This document shows, in pieces, positions 47,136 to 58,756 of a DNA stretch of 64,000 nucleotides. Position 1 is the stretch's first letter, and every line of letters starts with the position of its first letter. The DNA comes from Burkholderiales bacterium JOSHI_001. Lineage in GTDB: Bacteria; Pseudomonadota; Gammaproteobacteria; Burkholderiales; Burkholderiaceae_C. The stretch is from NCBI GenBank assembly GCA_000244995.1, contig CM001438.1, positions 1,418,921-1,482,920 on the forward strand, in the 5' to 3' direction. The position numbers and the translations under genes are program-made. The notes beneath the pieces are model-generated. The model searched no databases. It worked only from the letters and a program-made list of their open reading frames with translations, and was not told the origin of the DNA.

Positions 47136-47825
47136 TCAACGCACCGGCAGCACCCGCATGCCCAGCAGGGTGCCACCGGCCTGGCTGAGCACCTGCAGGC
47201 GCGCTTCGCGCGGACGCAGGCCTTCGGGCAGGGCCAGGCTGCCGCGCAGCACTTCATGCGTGTCCATGGACAGGGCCAGCGGCTTCAGCGCCACGGTGGT
47301 GTCGCCGCCACGCGCCGATTCGCCCGCCACGGTCACCTGCACCAGGCCGGTCAGGGCCTTGGCGCCGCCGCGCTCGCGGGTCAGCACCACGTCGTAGGCC
47401 AGTTGCCCGGCGTGGGCCGAGAAACGCGCCGCGCGCACCGCCACACTGCCACTGCGCGGGTCGGGCGGCAGCGCGGCCACGGTGCTGGCCAGGTCGTCGC
47501 GCAGGCGCTGCACCTGGCCGCGCTGGGCCGCCAGTTCGTCGGCTTGGCTTTTTTGCGCCGCCTGGGTCTGGGCCAGCTCGCTGCTGGTCTGGTTCAGGCT
47601 TTGCTGCAGGCGGGCGCGTTCGGCGTCGGCCTTCTCGAAGGCCTGGCGCAGTTCGGTCGAGGCCTGGGCCGACAGCCGCGGCGGCAGGTAGCGCTGCTGC
47701 ACCACCAGCACCCCGGCCGCGCCCAGGCCCACGCCCAGCAGCAACAGCACCAGCCAGCGCGGCAGGCGCTTGCGGCGTTGGTGGCCGTAACGGTCCAGGA
47801 CGACGGGCTTGGGCGAACCGAACAT
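47136..47825 (-). CDS. DUF6776 family membrane protein
   Basis: This 229-residue bitopic protein has a short basic cytoplasmic start (RYGHQRRKRLPRW), one transmembrane helix (LVLLLLGVGLGAAGVLVV), a periplasmic coiled coil (about 50-110, with TELRQAFEKADAERARLQQSLNQ and repeated Gln/Ala/Glu heptads) and a small beta-rich domain. It resembles DUF6776 proteins; function unknown. The start at 47825 is chosen (MFGSPKPVVLDRYG); an ATG at 47852 would add nine residues. It is convergent with the PEP-CTERM gene. Confidence 0.72.
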   Translation of the reverse strand: MFGSPKPVVLDRYGHQRRKRLPRWLVLLLLGVGLGAAGVLVVQQRYLPPRLSAQASTELRQAFEKADAERARLQQSLNQTSSELAQTQAAQKSQADELAAQRGQVQRLRDDLASTVAALPPDPRSGSVAVRAARFSAHAGQLAYDVVLTRERGGAKALTGLVQVTVAGESARGGDTTVALKPLALSMDTHEVLRGSLALPEGLRPREARLQVLSQAGGTLLGMRVLPVR

Positions 47826-47900
47826 GGAATCAGGGGTGGTGGAAAACCCCACAGCCTAGCCCGGACCGCCTGAGGCCCTGCAACACCATGTGTCGGTGCC

Positions 47901-48791
47901 TCAGTGCCACACGGGGGCGCGGTCGGTGCCGTCGTCGGTGGACAGCGCCAGGGGGCTGTGCTGCGGACTCACGATGCCCTGCTGCGGCGCATACAGCGCC
48001 ATGCTGCGGATCACCGGGGCCTGGGCCGCCACGCCGCCGAAGATGGTGGCGAAGGCCGTGTCGGCCGCGTCGTGCCCGGTGGCAAAGCGCACGAAGCCCA
48101 TGGGGATGGCGGTGCCCGAGGGGTCGAAGATGTACCAGCGGTGGCCCAGGTAGACCTCCACGTAGGCGTGGAAGTCCGGCGGGCCCAGCACGGGGTCGGC
48201 GCCGTAGTCGGTGCCGGTGGCAAAGCGCGCCGGGATGTTCAGCGCCCGGCACAGCGCAATCATCAGGTGGCTGAAGTCGCGGCACACGCCCACGCGGTCC
48301 ACCAGCGTGTCCAGCGCCCAGGTGGTGGACGTGGAACTGTTGGGCGTGAAGCAGACCTGCTGGCCCACCCAGTCCTGGATGGCCTGAACGCGGCTGTGGC
48401 CATGGGGCAGGTGGCCGAAGAGCTGGGCGGCCAGGCGCAGCAGCCGGTCCGACGGGCAGTAGCGGCTGGGGTAGATGTAGGGCATCACCTGCGGCGGCAG
48501 CTGGTGCAGGGGCACTTCGCCCAGCGCCGCGGGGTCGGTGGCGTGGTGCAGCAGGTCCACCGTGACCTGGTAGGACAGGTTCAGCGGCCCGGGCAGGGCG
48601 CGCAGGGTCATGGCCCGGGTGCCGGTGGACGAGTCGGTGTGCACCTGCGGCGTGACCGGCTGGCTCAGCAGCAAACGCTCATGCGCCAGGTGCTGCTGCG
48701 GCGTCTGGGCGGCGTGGATGTGGAAGACGAAGTCGGCCCCTTGGGCGTCGACCAGGTAGTTCAGCTGCACGTCCAGTTCAATGCGGATCAT
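47901..48791 (-). CDS. Transglutaminase-like cysteine peptidase family protein
   Basis: This 296-residue cytoplasmic protein has a bacterial transglutaminase N-terminal beta domain and a transglutaminase-like core. The catalytic triad is visible: C170 in DRVGVCRDFSHLMIALCR, H208 in PPDFHAYVEVYLGHRW and D223 in YIFDPSG. Such proteins can act as proteases or amidases rather than cross-linkers. No signal peptide. It is read from the same strand as ppc, 33 bases downstream, so both may share a transcript. Substrate unknown. Confidence 0.86.
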   Translation of the reverse strand: MIRIELDVQLNYLVDAQGADFVFHIHAAQTPQQHLAHERLLLSQPVTPQVHTDSSTGTRAMTLRALPGPLNLSYQVTVDLLHHATDPAALGEVPLHQLPPQVMPYIYPSRYCPSDRLLRLAAQLFGHLPHGHSRVQAIQDWVGQQVCFTPNSSTSTTWALDTLVDRVGVCRDFSHLMIALCRALNIPARFATGTDYGADPVLGPPDFHAYVEVYLGHRWYIFDPSGTAIPMGFVRFATGHDAADTAFATIFGGVAAQAPVIRSMALYAPQQGIVSPQHSPLALSTDDGTDRAPVWH

Positions 48792-48824
48792 GGTGGCCCT
48801 GGTCGTTGAGAGGGGGGTGGCGGG

Positions 48825-51683
<2,859 letters not shown>

Positions 51684-51705
51684 GGGAAAGCTCCGATGAT
51701 GTAAC

Positions 51706-51716
51706 TTGGTTACCAA
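51706..51716. promoter_or_regulatory. Palindrome at the ppc transcription start region
   Basis: TTGGTTACCAA is a perfect 5+1+5 palindrome, overlapping a second inverted repeat GTAAC-N3-GTTAC (51701-51713). It lies 23 bases before the ppc start codon and directly after a minus-strand TACGAT (51723-51728) that could be the ppc -10 box, so a bound regulator here would block early transcription. The T/A composition stands out from the surrounding DNA. Confidence 0.35.
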
Positions 51717-51783
51717 ACGCGGATCGTAGCAGGCGCTGCGCCGCATGCATCAAGCGTGCCCGGGTGCGGTGGGCTGGGCTGGC

Positions 51784-51789
51784 GATAAT
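51784..51789 (+). promoter_or_regulatory. Candidate -10 box of hemC
   Basis: GATAAT, a five-of-six match to the -10 consensus, ends 10 bases before the hemC ATG. The transcript leader would be only a few bases long and no Shine-Dalgarno sequence is visible, so hemC may be translated from an almost leaderless mRNA. Confidence 0.4.
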
Positions 51790-51799
51790 CCGCACCACC

Positions 51800-52729
51800 A
51801 TGAAGCAAACCGTCACCATCGCCACGCGCGAAAGCCGCCTGGCCCTCTGGCAGGCCGAACACGTGCGCGACCTGCTGCAGCAGCGCTTCGGCCTGCACGT
51901 GCAACTGCTGGGCATGACCACCAAGGGCGACCAGATCCTGGACCGGGCGCTGTCCAAGGTGGGCGGCAAGGGCCTGTTCGTCAAGGAACTGGAAACCGCC
52001 CTGGAAGAGGGCCGGGCCGACCTGGCCGTGCATTCGCTGAAGGACGTGCCCATGGACCTGCCGCCCGGCTTCGCCCTGGCCGCGGTGATGGAGCGTGAAG
52101 ACCCGCGCGACGCCTTTGTGTCCAACCGCTACGAGCAGCTGGCGGCCCTGCCCCAGGGCGCGGTGGTGGGCACCTCCAGCCTGCGCCGCGTGGTGCAGTT
52201 GCTGGCGGTGCGGCCGGACCTGCGCATCGAGCCGCTGCGCGGCAACCTGGACACGCGCCTGCGCAAGCTGGACGAAGGCGGCTACGACGCCATCGTGCTG
52301 GCCGCCGCCGGGCTGAAGCGCCTGGGCCTGGGCGCGCGCATCCGCGCCACCTTCGAGGTGGACCAAATGATCCCGGCCGCGGGGCAGGGCGCCCTGGGCA
52401 TCGAGATCCGCGCCAACGACCCCGAACTGGCGCAGACCCTGGCGCCCCTGGTGCACACGCCCACCTGGCTGACGGCGCATGCCGAGCGGGCGGTGTCGCG
52501 CGCGCTGGGCGGCAGTTGCAGCATGCCGCTGGCCGCACACGGCGTGTGGCAGGGCGCCACGCTGGTGCTGCAGGCCGCGCTGGGCCATGCCGAGCAGACC
52601 ACGCTGCCGCTGCTGCGCGCCACCGTGCAGGGCCGCCCGGCCGACGCCGCCGCGGCCACCGCGCTGGGCGAGCAGGCTGCCGCCGCGCTGCGCGCCCAGG
52701 GTGCCGGGCAGTACCTGCCCGCGGCCTGA
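51800..52729 (+). CDS. hemC: Hydroxymethylbilane synthase (porphobilinogen deaminase)
   Basis: This 309-residue haem-pathway enzyme joins four porphobilinogens into hydroxymethylbilane. Key features: [14 protein letters not shown] at the start, the catalytic Asp in [12 protein letters not shown] (D82), [21 protein letters not shown] and the dipyrromethane cofactor Cys240 in [12 protein letters not shown]. Length is normal. hemD follows 15 bases later, then hemX and hemY, as in many proteobacteria. In Pseudomonas algR lies directly before hemC; here about 5.7 kb separate them. Confidence 0.97.
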   Translation: MKQTVTIATRESRLALWQAEHVRDLLQQRFGLHVQLLGMTTKGDQILDRALSKVGGKGLFVKELETALEEGRADLAVHSLKDVPMDLPPGFALAAVMEREDPRDAFVSNRYEQLAALPQGAVVGTSSLRRVVQLLAVRPDLRIEPLRGNLDTRLRKLDEGGYDAIVLAAAGLKRLGLGARIRATFEVDQMIPAAGQGALGIEIRANDPELAQTLAPLVHTPTWLTAHAERAVSRALGGSCSMPLAAHGVWQGATLVLQAALGHAEQTTLPLLRATVQGRPADAAAATALGEQAAAALRAQGAGQYLPAA

Positions 52730-52744
52730 GCCTGCGGCAAAAGC

Positions 52745-53521
52745 ATGCGCGTCCTGGTCACGCGCCCCCAGCCGCAGGCCGACGAATGGGTGCAGCGCCT
52801 GCGCGCCGCGGGCGTGGACGCCGTGGCCCTGCCGCTGATGCAGATCCAGCCGGTGGCCGACGACGCGCCGCTGCGTGCCGCCTGGACCACGCTGCCCCGG
52901 CACCAATTGGTGATGTTCGTCAGCGCCAATGCGGTGCAGGCCTTCTTTGCCGCGCGCCCCTTGGATGCGCTGTGGCCGCCGGCCTGTTGGGCCGGCTCCA
53001 CCGGGCCGGGCACCAGCGCCGCGCTGCGCGCCTGCGGCGTGGCGCAGGGCTGCATCCGCGAACCCGCCCCCGACAGCCCGCGCCTGGACACCGAAGCGCT
53101 CTGGCAGCAGCGGTTGCAGGACCAAAACTGGCGCGGCCAGCGAGTGCTGGTGGTGCGTGGTGAAGGTGGCCGTGACTGGCTGGCCGACACCCTGCGCGAA
53201 CACGGGGCGCAGGTGGACTTCTTGACCGCCTACCGCCGAGCCGCGCCGACCCTGGACGCCCCGCATTGGCAATGGCTGGCCCAGGCCCAGGCGCATCCGT
53301 TCGGCTGGTGCTGGTTGTTCAGCAGTTCGGAAGCGGTGGCCAACCTGACGCAACTGGTGCCCCAAGCCAACTGGTCGCAGGCCCGGGCGCTGGCCACGCA
53401 CCCGCGCATTGCGGACAACGCGCGCAAACACGGTTTTGTGCAAGCCCAGGTGGTGGCACCTGGCTTCGACGCCCAGGTGCAGGCCCTGAAACACCTGGAC
53501 ACTGGCGCGCCGCCCGGCTGA
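52745..53521 (+). CDS. hemD: Uroporphyrinogen-III synthase
   Basis: This 258-residue enzyme closes and inverts ring D of hydroxymethylbilane to give uroporphyrinogen III. The family is poorly conserved; visible elements are VLVTRPQPQADEWVQRLRAAGVDAVALPLMQI at the N-terminus, FVSANAVQAFF, WAGSTGPGTSAALRACG, RVLVVRGEGGRDWLADTLREHGAQVDFLTAYRR and the second-lobe WLFSSSEAVANL. Its position between hemC and hemX makes the assignment strong. Confidence 0.92.
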   Translation: MRVLVTRPQPQADEWVQRLRAAGVDAVALPLMQIQPVADDAPLRAAWTTLPRHQLVMFVSANAVQAFFAARPLDALWPPACWAGSTGPGTSAALRACGVAQGCIREPAPDSPRLDTEALWQQRLQDQNWRGQRVLVVRGEGGRDWLADTLREHGAQVDFLTAYRRAAPTLDAPHWQWLAQAQAHPFGWCWLFSSSEAVANLTQLVPQANWSQARALATHPRIADNARKHGFVQAQVVAPGFDAQVQALKHLDTGAPPG

Positions 53522-53549
53522 ACCCCGTCGATACAATGCCCGCTTGACC

Positions 53550-54764
53550 GTGAACGACGCCACCTTCCCCGCAGCGCCCGGCGGCCCGGCCGCACCCCAG
53601 GCGCCGGCCGTGTCCGCGGCCTTGCCGCCGCCGGCTGCCGAGGCGCCGGCTGCCTCTGCCGCACCGGCTTCGGCCGACGCGCCGGCAGCACCTTTAGGTT
53701 CTCCGCTCGTCATGCTGGCGGCCCTGGCCGCCGTGGTGCTGTGCGTGGCCGCCCTGGTGCTGGCCTGGACCACCCACCAGCGCATGCGTGCGCTGGAACA
53801 GGAACTGGTGCGCCGAACCCAGGACACGCAGAACCAGGGTGCCGAGTCACGGGCCCTGGCCAAGCAGGCGCAAGAGAATGCGCGCGACGCCACGGCCAAG
53901 GTGGCCTTGCTGGAAGCCCGGGTGGCGGAAAGCAGCCTGCAGCGCAGCCAGCTGGAAGACCTGATCCAGGCCATGTCGCGCTCGCGCGACGAGAACATGC
54001 TGGCCGACGTGGACGCCGCCTTGCGCGTGGCCGTGCAGCAAAGCGCGCTGACCGGCAGTACCGACCCCCTGATGACCACGCTGCGCCAGGCCGAGGAGCG
54101 CCTGGCGCGCGCCAACCAGCCGCGGCTGGAGCGCGTGCGCCGCGCGGTGGCACACGACATCGACAAGGTGAAGGCCGTGGGCGCCGTGGACATCGCATCC
54201 CTGACCCTGCGCCTGGACGAAGTGGTGCGGCTGGTGGACGCCTTGCCGCTGCTGTCCGAACCGTCCCGAGGCGCGGCGCGCGCGGACACGGTGGTGGTGC
54301 CCACGGTGCCGGCGCCGGCGGCGGCCAGCGCGGTTTCGGCCGCCAGCGCCGCCAGCAGCGCCAATCCGGCCGCGCCACCGGGCCTGCTGCCCAATTGGTC
54401 CCAGGCCTGGCAGGCTTTCGGCCAGCACCTGTGGCGGGAAGTTCGGGGCCTGGTGCGCGTGACCCGCATCGACCAGCCCGAGGCCATGCTGGTGTCGCCC
54501 GAGCAGGCCTGGTACCTGCGTGAAAACCTGAAGCTGCGCCTGCTGAATGCGCGCCTGGCGCTGATGTCGCGCCAGTTCGATTCAGCCCAGAACGACCTGC
54601 GCGACGCGCTGGCGGCACTGGACCGCTACTTCGACCGTGGCGCCAAGCGCGTGCTGAGCGCGCGCGAATTGGTGCAGCAGGTCGCCGCCCAGGCGCGGCT
54701 GGTGAACCTGCCGCGGCCGGAGGAAACGCTGTCGGCCATCACCGCCGTGCAGGCGGGGCGCTAG
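53550..54764 (+). CDS. hemX: HemX-like membrane protein (uroporphyrinogen-III C-methyltransferase-like)
   Basis: This protein of about 404 residues has a Pro/Ala-rich cytoplasmic start, one transmembrane helix (LVMLAALAAVVLCVAALVLAWTTHQRM), then a long periplasmic helical region beginning with a coiled coil (ALEQELVRRTQDTQNQ) and the HemX family body (LLEARVAESSLQRSQLEDLIQAMSRSRDENMLADVDAALRVAVQQ; LVSPEQAWYLRENLKLRLLNARLALMSRQFD). No methyltransferase motifs occur, so the old enzymatic name is misleading; the role in haem synthesis is unclear. The start is GTG 53550 or TTG 53544. A TACAAT -10-like box lies at 53532-53537, close to the start. Confidence 0.86.
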   Translation: MNDATFPAAPGGPAAPQAPAVSAALPPPAAEAPAASAAPASADAPAAPLGSPLVMLAALAAVVLCVAALVLAWTTHQRMRALEQELVRRTQDTQNQGAESRALAKQAQENARDATAKVALLEARVAESSLQRSQLEDLIQAMSRSRDENMLADVDAALRVAVQQSALTGSTDPLMTTLRQAEERLARANQPRLERVRRAVAHDIDKVKAVGAVDIASLTLRLDEVVRLVDALPLLSEPSRGAARADTVVVPTVPAPAAASAVSAASAASSANPAAPPGLLPNWSQAWQAFGQHLWREVRGLVRVTRIDQPEAMLVSPEQAWYLRENLKLRLLNARLALMSRQFDSAQNDLRDALAALDRYFDRGAKRVLSARELVQQVAAQARLVNLPRPEETLSAITAVQAGR

Positions 54765-54782
54765 CGCGGGGCCGGCGACACG

Positions 54783-56024
54783 ATGCGTGGCGTGATCTGG
54801 CTGGTGCTGCTGTTCGTGGCCGCGGTGGTGGCCGCGCTCACGCTGGGCGACAACGACGGCCTGGTGTCCTTTTTCTGGGGCACGCGGCGGGTGGACATGT
54901 CGCTGAACCTGTTCCTGCTGCTGGCGCTGGCGGCGGTGCTGGCGCTGGTGGCCGGGCTGCAGGCCCTGAACGCGCTGCTGTCGCTGCCGCGGCGCGCGCG
55001 CGAGTGGCGCGAACTCAAGCGCGAACGCGCCGCGCAGTCCGCGCTGCGCGAAGCGCTGTCCGAATACTTCGGCGCCCGCTACAGCCGGGCCCACCGGGCG
55101 GCACTGCGCGCCTTGTCCATCCAGGACGCGGCCGGCGTGCTGCGCGAAGACCCTGAATTCAGCGTGCAGGCCCACCTGCTGGCCGCTGGCAGCCTGCACC
55201 GCCTGCAGGACCGCCCGCGCCGCGACGAACAACTGCAGCTGGCACTGGATCGGGTGCGGGGCAATGCGCGCGCGGTGGGTGACGGCGCGCGCCTGCTGGG
55301 GGCCGAATGGGCGCTGGAAGACCGCAATGTGGAGCGTGCCGAGGGCCTGCTGCGCGAGCTGCCTCCCGGCACCGCGCGCCGCACCCAGGCGCTGCGCCTT
55401 CGGCTGCAACTGGCGCGCCTGGCCCGCCAGCCGTTGGAAGCGCTGCACACCGCCCGCCTGCTGGCCAAGCACCAGGCCTTCTCCCGCACTGCCGCGCAGG
55501 GCCTGCTGCGGTCCTTGGCGGCCGATGTGCTGGACGGCGCACACGACGCCGACCAACTGCGTCGCGCCTGGGGCCAGATGGACAGCGCCGATCGCCGCGA
55601 CCCGGTGGTGGTGGCCCATGGCGCCCGCCGTGCCGTGGCGCTGGGCGTGCCCGAGGATGCGCGCCAGTGGCTGCGCCCCTTCTGGGATGCGCTGGGGGAC
55701 GTGGGCAGCGACGAACGCACCGAACTGGCCCTGGCCCTGGCGCTGGCCTGCCAGGACATCGGCCCCGAATGGCTGCCGCGCCTGGAGGCGGCCCAGTCGG
55801 CCTGGGTGTCCGAGCCCGCGGTGCAGGCCGCCGTGGGCCACGCCTTCGCGGCCCGCGGCCTGTGGGGCAAGGCGCGGCGCCCGCTGGAAAACGCCGCCAA
55901 GCACCCAGAGCTGGACAGTGCGGCCCGCCGCCACGCCTGGCGCGCCCTGGCGGCGCTGGCGCGCGAACAGGGCGACGATCAACGCGCCCTGGACTGCGAA
56001 CGCGCCGGGGCCGCTCTGGACTGA
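54783..56024 (+). CDS. hemY: HemY-like haem biosynthesis membrane protein
   Basis: This 413-residue protein has two N-terminal transmembrane helices (MRGVIWLVLLFVAAVVAALTL and LNLFLLLALAAVLALVAGLQAL) followed by tetratricopeptide-like helices, the standard HemY_N arrangement (protein unrelated to protoporphyrinogen oxidase HemY of Bacillus). SRAHRAALRALSIQDAAGVL and later helical repeats (RPLENAAKHPELDSAARRHAWRALAALA) fit TPR packing. It starts 18 bases after hemX and ends the hemCDXY operon; the tRNA-Arg gene follows 60 bases later. Confidence 0.9.
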   Translation: MRGVIWLVLLFVAAVVAALTLGDNDGLVSFFWGTRRVDMSLNLFLLLALAAVLALVAGLQALNALLSLPRRAREWRELKRERAAQSALREALSEYFGARYSRAHRAALRALSIQDAAGVLREDPEFSVQAHLLAAGSLHRLQDRPRRDEQLQLALDRVRGNARAVGDGARLLGAEWALEDRNVERAEGLLRELPPGTARRTQALRLRLQLARLARQPLEALHTARLLAKHQAFSRTAAQGLLRSLAADVLDGAHDADQLRRAWGQMDSADRRDPVVVAHGARRAVALGVPEDARQWLRPFWDALGDVGSDERTELALALALACQDIGPEWLPRLEAAQSAWVSEPAVQAAVGHAFAARGLWGKARRPLENAAKHPELDSAARRHAWRALAALAREQGDDQRALDCERAGAALD

Positions 56025-56046
56025 AATTCGCTGGCCCGCCAGCGCC

Positions 56047-56074
56047 GTGAAACCGTTCCAGAAACTGCTATAGT
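56047..56074 (+). promoter_or_regulatory. Promoter of tRNA-Arg
   Basis: GTGAAA (56047-56052, -35-like) and TATAGT (56069-56074, a -10 with five of six matches) are 16 bases apart, and the mature tRNA begins 10 bases after the -10. The pre-tRNA leader would be only a few bases. Confidence 0.55.
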
Positions 56075-56084
56075 TCAAGGCTTC

Positions 56085-56161
56085 GCGGCTGTAGCTCAGT
56101 TGGATAGAGTACTTGGCTACGAACCAAGGGGTCGTGGGTTCGAATCCTGCCAGCCGCACCA
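56085..56161 (+). tRNA. tRNA-Arg (anticodon ACG)
   Basis: The 77-base cloverleaf is complete: acceptor GCGGCTG pairs with CAGCCGC (56151-56157), D arm GCTC/GAGT, anticodon stem CTTGG/CCAAG with loop CTACGAA (anticodon ACG at 56119-56121), and T arm with GGTTCGAATC. The 3' CCA is encoded. ACG is normally modified to inosine at position 34 and reads CGT, CGC and CGA codons. A promoter and a strong terminator flank it, so it is an independent unit between the hem operon and the phosphatase gene. Confidence 0.97.
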
Positions 56162-56181
56162 GAACATTGCGTTCTAGAACC

Positions 56182-56215
56182 ACGGGTCAGATGCTTCGGC
56201 GTCTGGCCCGTTTTT
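56182..56215 (+). terminator. Rho-independent terminator of tRNA-Arg
   Basis: ACGGGTCAGATGC and GCGTCTGGCCCGT form a 13-base stem (11 Watson-Crick and two G-T pairs) closed by a TTCG tetraloop and followed by a run of five T. It lies 20 bases after the tRNA and is the clearest intrinsic terminator in the window. Confidence 0.9.
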
Positions 56216-56384
56216 CTTTGCCTGCACGGCGGTCCTGCGTCCCTCGGCGCCGCTGACGCCGGTTTCGATGGGTTGTTGGGCCTTGTGTCCGCCGCGTCAT
56301 TGAACTGGCACCGTCGCTCGGCCTGGCCTCCCGGCCAGGGTTTTGCGTCTTGCCACCGTCCTTCGGCAATGCTCTGATCGGGCC

Positions 56385-57983
56385 ATGAAGAAGACCTGTT
56401 CGCTCACCGTCCTGGCCGTGGTGCTGGCCGCCTGCGCCACCACCCCCCCGCATGGCAACGACGCCGCCGTGCAGGCGATCGACACGGTGGTCGTGATCTA
56501 CGCCGAGAACCGCGCCTTCGACACCCTGTATGGCCTGTTTCCCGGGGCCAATGGCATCCCCGGCGTGAACACGAGCGCTGTCGGTGGCGTGGCGCCGCAA
56601 AAGGATTTCGACGGCAGCGTGCTGCCGAAACTGCCGCCCACCTGGGGCGGTGTCACGGCCGCCGGGCAGGGTGTCAGCGTGACCCAGGCGCAGACCCTGG
56701 GCATGCCCAACCGGCCCTTCCGCATCGACGACCCGGCCGGGCTGAACGGCAGCGGCACCGTGCTGCCCCTGACGGTGACCACGCGCGACCTGGTGCACCG
56801 CTTCTACAACAACATGATGCAGATCGGCGACGGCAGCAACGACCGCTTCGCCGCCTATTCCGACGCCGGCGGCCTGGCCATGGGCTACTACGACGGCAGC
56901 AGCATGCGGCTGTGGAAGCTGGCGCAGCAGTACGTGCTGGCAGACAACTTCTTCATGGGTGCCTTTGGCGGCTCGTACCTGAACCACCACTACCTGGTCT
57001 GCGCCTGCGTACCGGCCTACCCGAACGTGGACGCGTCGCCGGCCAAGGACCTGGTCAGCCTGGTCGACACCGACGCGCAGGGCCGGTTCCTGCGCCTGAC
57101 GCCGGCCGCCGACATGCCCGCCTCGGCGCTCTCAGGCCCGCCGCGCTACAAGCGCGACGGCCCCCTGGCGCCCAAGGAGGCCGATGGCAGCGCCTACACC
57201 ATCAACACCATGCAGCCGCCCTACCAGCCCAGCGGCAACGCGCCACCGGCCAACGGCGACCCGCGCTATGCGGACACCGCCAAGCCCACGACGCTGCCGC
57301 CGCTGACGCTGGCGACCATCGGCGACCGCCTCGATGCGAAAGGCGTTTCCTGGGCCTGGTACGCCGGCGCCTGGCAGGCCGCCAGCGAGAACACGCCGGC
57401 GGCGCGCGGCATCATCTACGGCGGCAAGCCGCAGTTCCAGGCCCACCACCAGCCCTTCAACTACCATGCACGCTTCGACCCGCAGCGCCATGCCGACGAC
57501 CGCGCGAAGCACCTGCTGGACTTCGACAGCCGCTTCTTTGCCGACGCCGACGCCGGCAAGCTGCCGCACGTGGCCTTTTACAAGCCGCAGGGCAACCTGA
57601 ACCAGCACGCGGGCTATGCCAACCTGTCCGACGGCGACGCGCACATCGCCGATGTGATCGAGCGGCTGCGCAAGAGCCCGCAGTGGGGCCGCATGCTGAT
57701 CGTCGTCACCTACGACGAGAACGGCGGCTTCTGGGACCATGTGCGCGTGCCCAAGGGCGACCGCTGGGGGCCGGGCACGCGCATCCCGACCCTCATCGTG
57801 TCGCCGCTGGCGAAGAAGGGCCATGTCGACAAGACGGCCTACGACACCGCGTCCATCCTGCGCTTCATCACGCGGCGCTGGAACCTGGAGCCCCTGCCCG
57901 GCGTGCTGCTGCGTGACCGCTCGCTGCAGGCGAACGGCTTTGCGCCCATGGGCGACCTGAGCGCAGCACTGGAGCCGCGCTGA
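56385..57983 (+). CDS. Acid phosphatase / phospholipase C-like phosphoesterase (lipoprotein)
   Basis: This 532-residue exported phosphoesterase of the phospholipase C/acid phosphatase AcpA family has a signal MKKTCSLTVLAVVLAAC with lipobox Cys17. Family motifs are VVVIYAENRAFDTLYGLFPGANGI (the metal-binding Asn/Glu region), FGGSYLNHHYLVCAC in the middle, GKPQFQAHHQPFNYH, LPHVAFYKPQGNLNQHAGYAN and the C-terminal VVTYDENGGFWDHVRVP, which binds metal, then HVDKTAYDTASILRFI. Bacterial AcpA enzymes hydrolyse diverse phosphomonoesters at acid pH. The start at 56385 gives a proper signal. It is convergent with the BON-domain gene. Confidence 0.87.
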   Translation: MKKTCSLTVLAVVLAACATTPPHGNDAAVQAIDTVVVIYAENRAFDTLYGLFPGANGIPGVNTSAVGGVAPQKDFDGSVLPKLPPTWGGVTAAGQGVSVTQAQTLGMPNRPFRIDDPAGLNGSGTVLPLTVTTRDLVHRFYNNMMQIGDGSNDRFAAYSDAGGLAMGYYDGSSMRLWKLAQQYVLADNFFMGAFGGSYLNHHYLVCACVPAYPNVDASPAKDLVSLVDTDAQGRFLRLTPAADMPASALSGPPRYKRDGPLAPKEADGSAYTINTMQPPYQPSGNAPPANGDPRYADTAKPTTLPPLTLATIGDRLDAKGVSWAWYAGAWQAASENTPAARGIIYGGKPQFQAHHQPFNYHARFDPQRHADDRAKHLLDFDSRFFADADAGKLPHVAFYKPQGNLNQHAGYANLSDGDAHIADVIERLRKSPQWGRMLIVVTYDENGGFWDHVRVPKGDRWGPGTRIPTLIVSPLAKKGHVDKTAYDTASILRFITRRWNLEPLPGVLLRDRSLQANGFAPMGDLSAALEPR

Positions 57984-57988
57984 GCCAA

Positions 57989-58008
57989 GCCGGCGCCCTG
58001 ACGCCGGC
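57989..58008. terminator. Candidate hairpin between convergent phosphatase and BON genes
   Basis: GCCGGCG and CGCCGGC form a perfect 7-base stem with a six-base loop, six bases after the phosphatase stop. It lacks a T-run on both strands. Similar stems occur at another convergent junction in this window (42773), so these may be Rho-assisted or 3'-end stabilising structures. Confidence 0.35.
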
Positions 58009-58042
58009 CCTGGCGCCGCAGCCCCACGGCCACCCCGGCCGG

Positions 58043-58696
58043 TCAGTAGACCAGGTCCATCTTGTCCACCACGCGGCGAACGCCGGCGCTGCCCCAGGCG
58101 GAGCGCGTGGCCAGGTCGCGCTCGGCCCAGCTGTGCACGGTGCCCGTCAGCGTGACGTCGGCGCCCGTCACTTCCACCGCGATGGTGTTCGCGTCGGCCG
58201 CGGCGCGGCGCTTGAGCGCCGCTTCGATGTCCGACTTCACCACGCTGGCCGAGGCCGAGGGCTGGATGCCGATCTGGTTGCTGACCCCGGTCACGCCCGA
58301 GAGGTGGCGCACGCTGTTGGCGGCGGCCTGGCGCTGGTACTGCCATTCCACGTCGCCGGACAGGGTGATCCAGCCGTTCTGAACCAGCACCTTCACGGCG
58401 TCGGCCGGCAGTGAACTGGTCCAGGCCAGGATGTTCTCGGCCGAGCGGGCGATGTCGCTGTCCGTGCGCTGACCCAGGCCCGACAGCTTGACCGTCAACT
58501 CCACCGCCAGCGCCATCACGCCGTGCACGCGCTGTGCGGCCTGCTCGGCGTTCCACTTTTCGGCGAAGCTGCTTACCTCGCCGGCCAGCGTCACCACGCC
58601 GTCCTTCGCCTCCACGCCGATCTGGGCCGCGTGCACAGCGGGCTCCCATTTCAGTTCTTCCATCACGTCGTGCTGCAGTTGTGCGTCGGTCTTCAT
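58043..58696 (-). CDS. Protein with three BON domains
   Basis: This 217-residue protein of three tandem BON domains (about 5-72, 78-145, 150-217) shows repeated Gly motifs: VTLAGEVSSFAEKWNAEQAAQRVHGV, ITLSGDVEWQYQRQAAANSVRHLSGV and VTLTGTVHSWAERDLATRSAWGSAGV. There is no signal peptide or membrane helix, unlike OsmY; cytoplasmic or peripheral location is likely. BON domains bind phospholipids, and multi-BON proteins are stress-linked in several bacteria. It is divergent from the MgtA-type ATPase gene with a palindrome between. Confidence 0.87.
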   Translation of the reverse strand: MKTDAQLQHDVMEELKWEPAVHAAQIGVEAKDGVVTLAGEVSSFAEKWNAEQAAQRVHGVMALAVELTVKLSGLGQRTDSDIARSAENILAWTSSLPADAVKVLVQNGWITLSGDVEWQYQRQAAANSVRHLSGVTGVSNQIGIQPSASASVVKSDIEAALKRRAAADANTIAVEVTGADVTLTGTVHSWAERDLATRSAWGSAGVRRVVDKMDLVY

Positions 58697-58756
58697 GGTG
58701 CGGTTCCGCTTGGTTGATGGGTAGACACCCAGCCTGCGCCTCGGCCGCCGCAGGGT

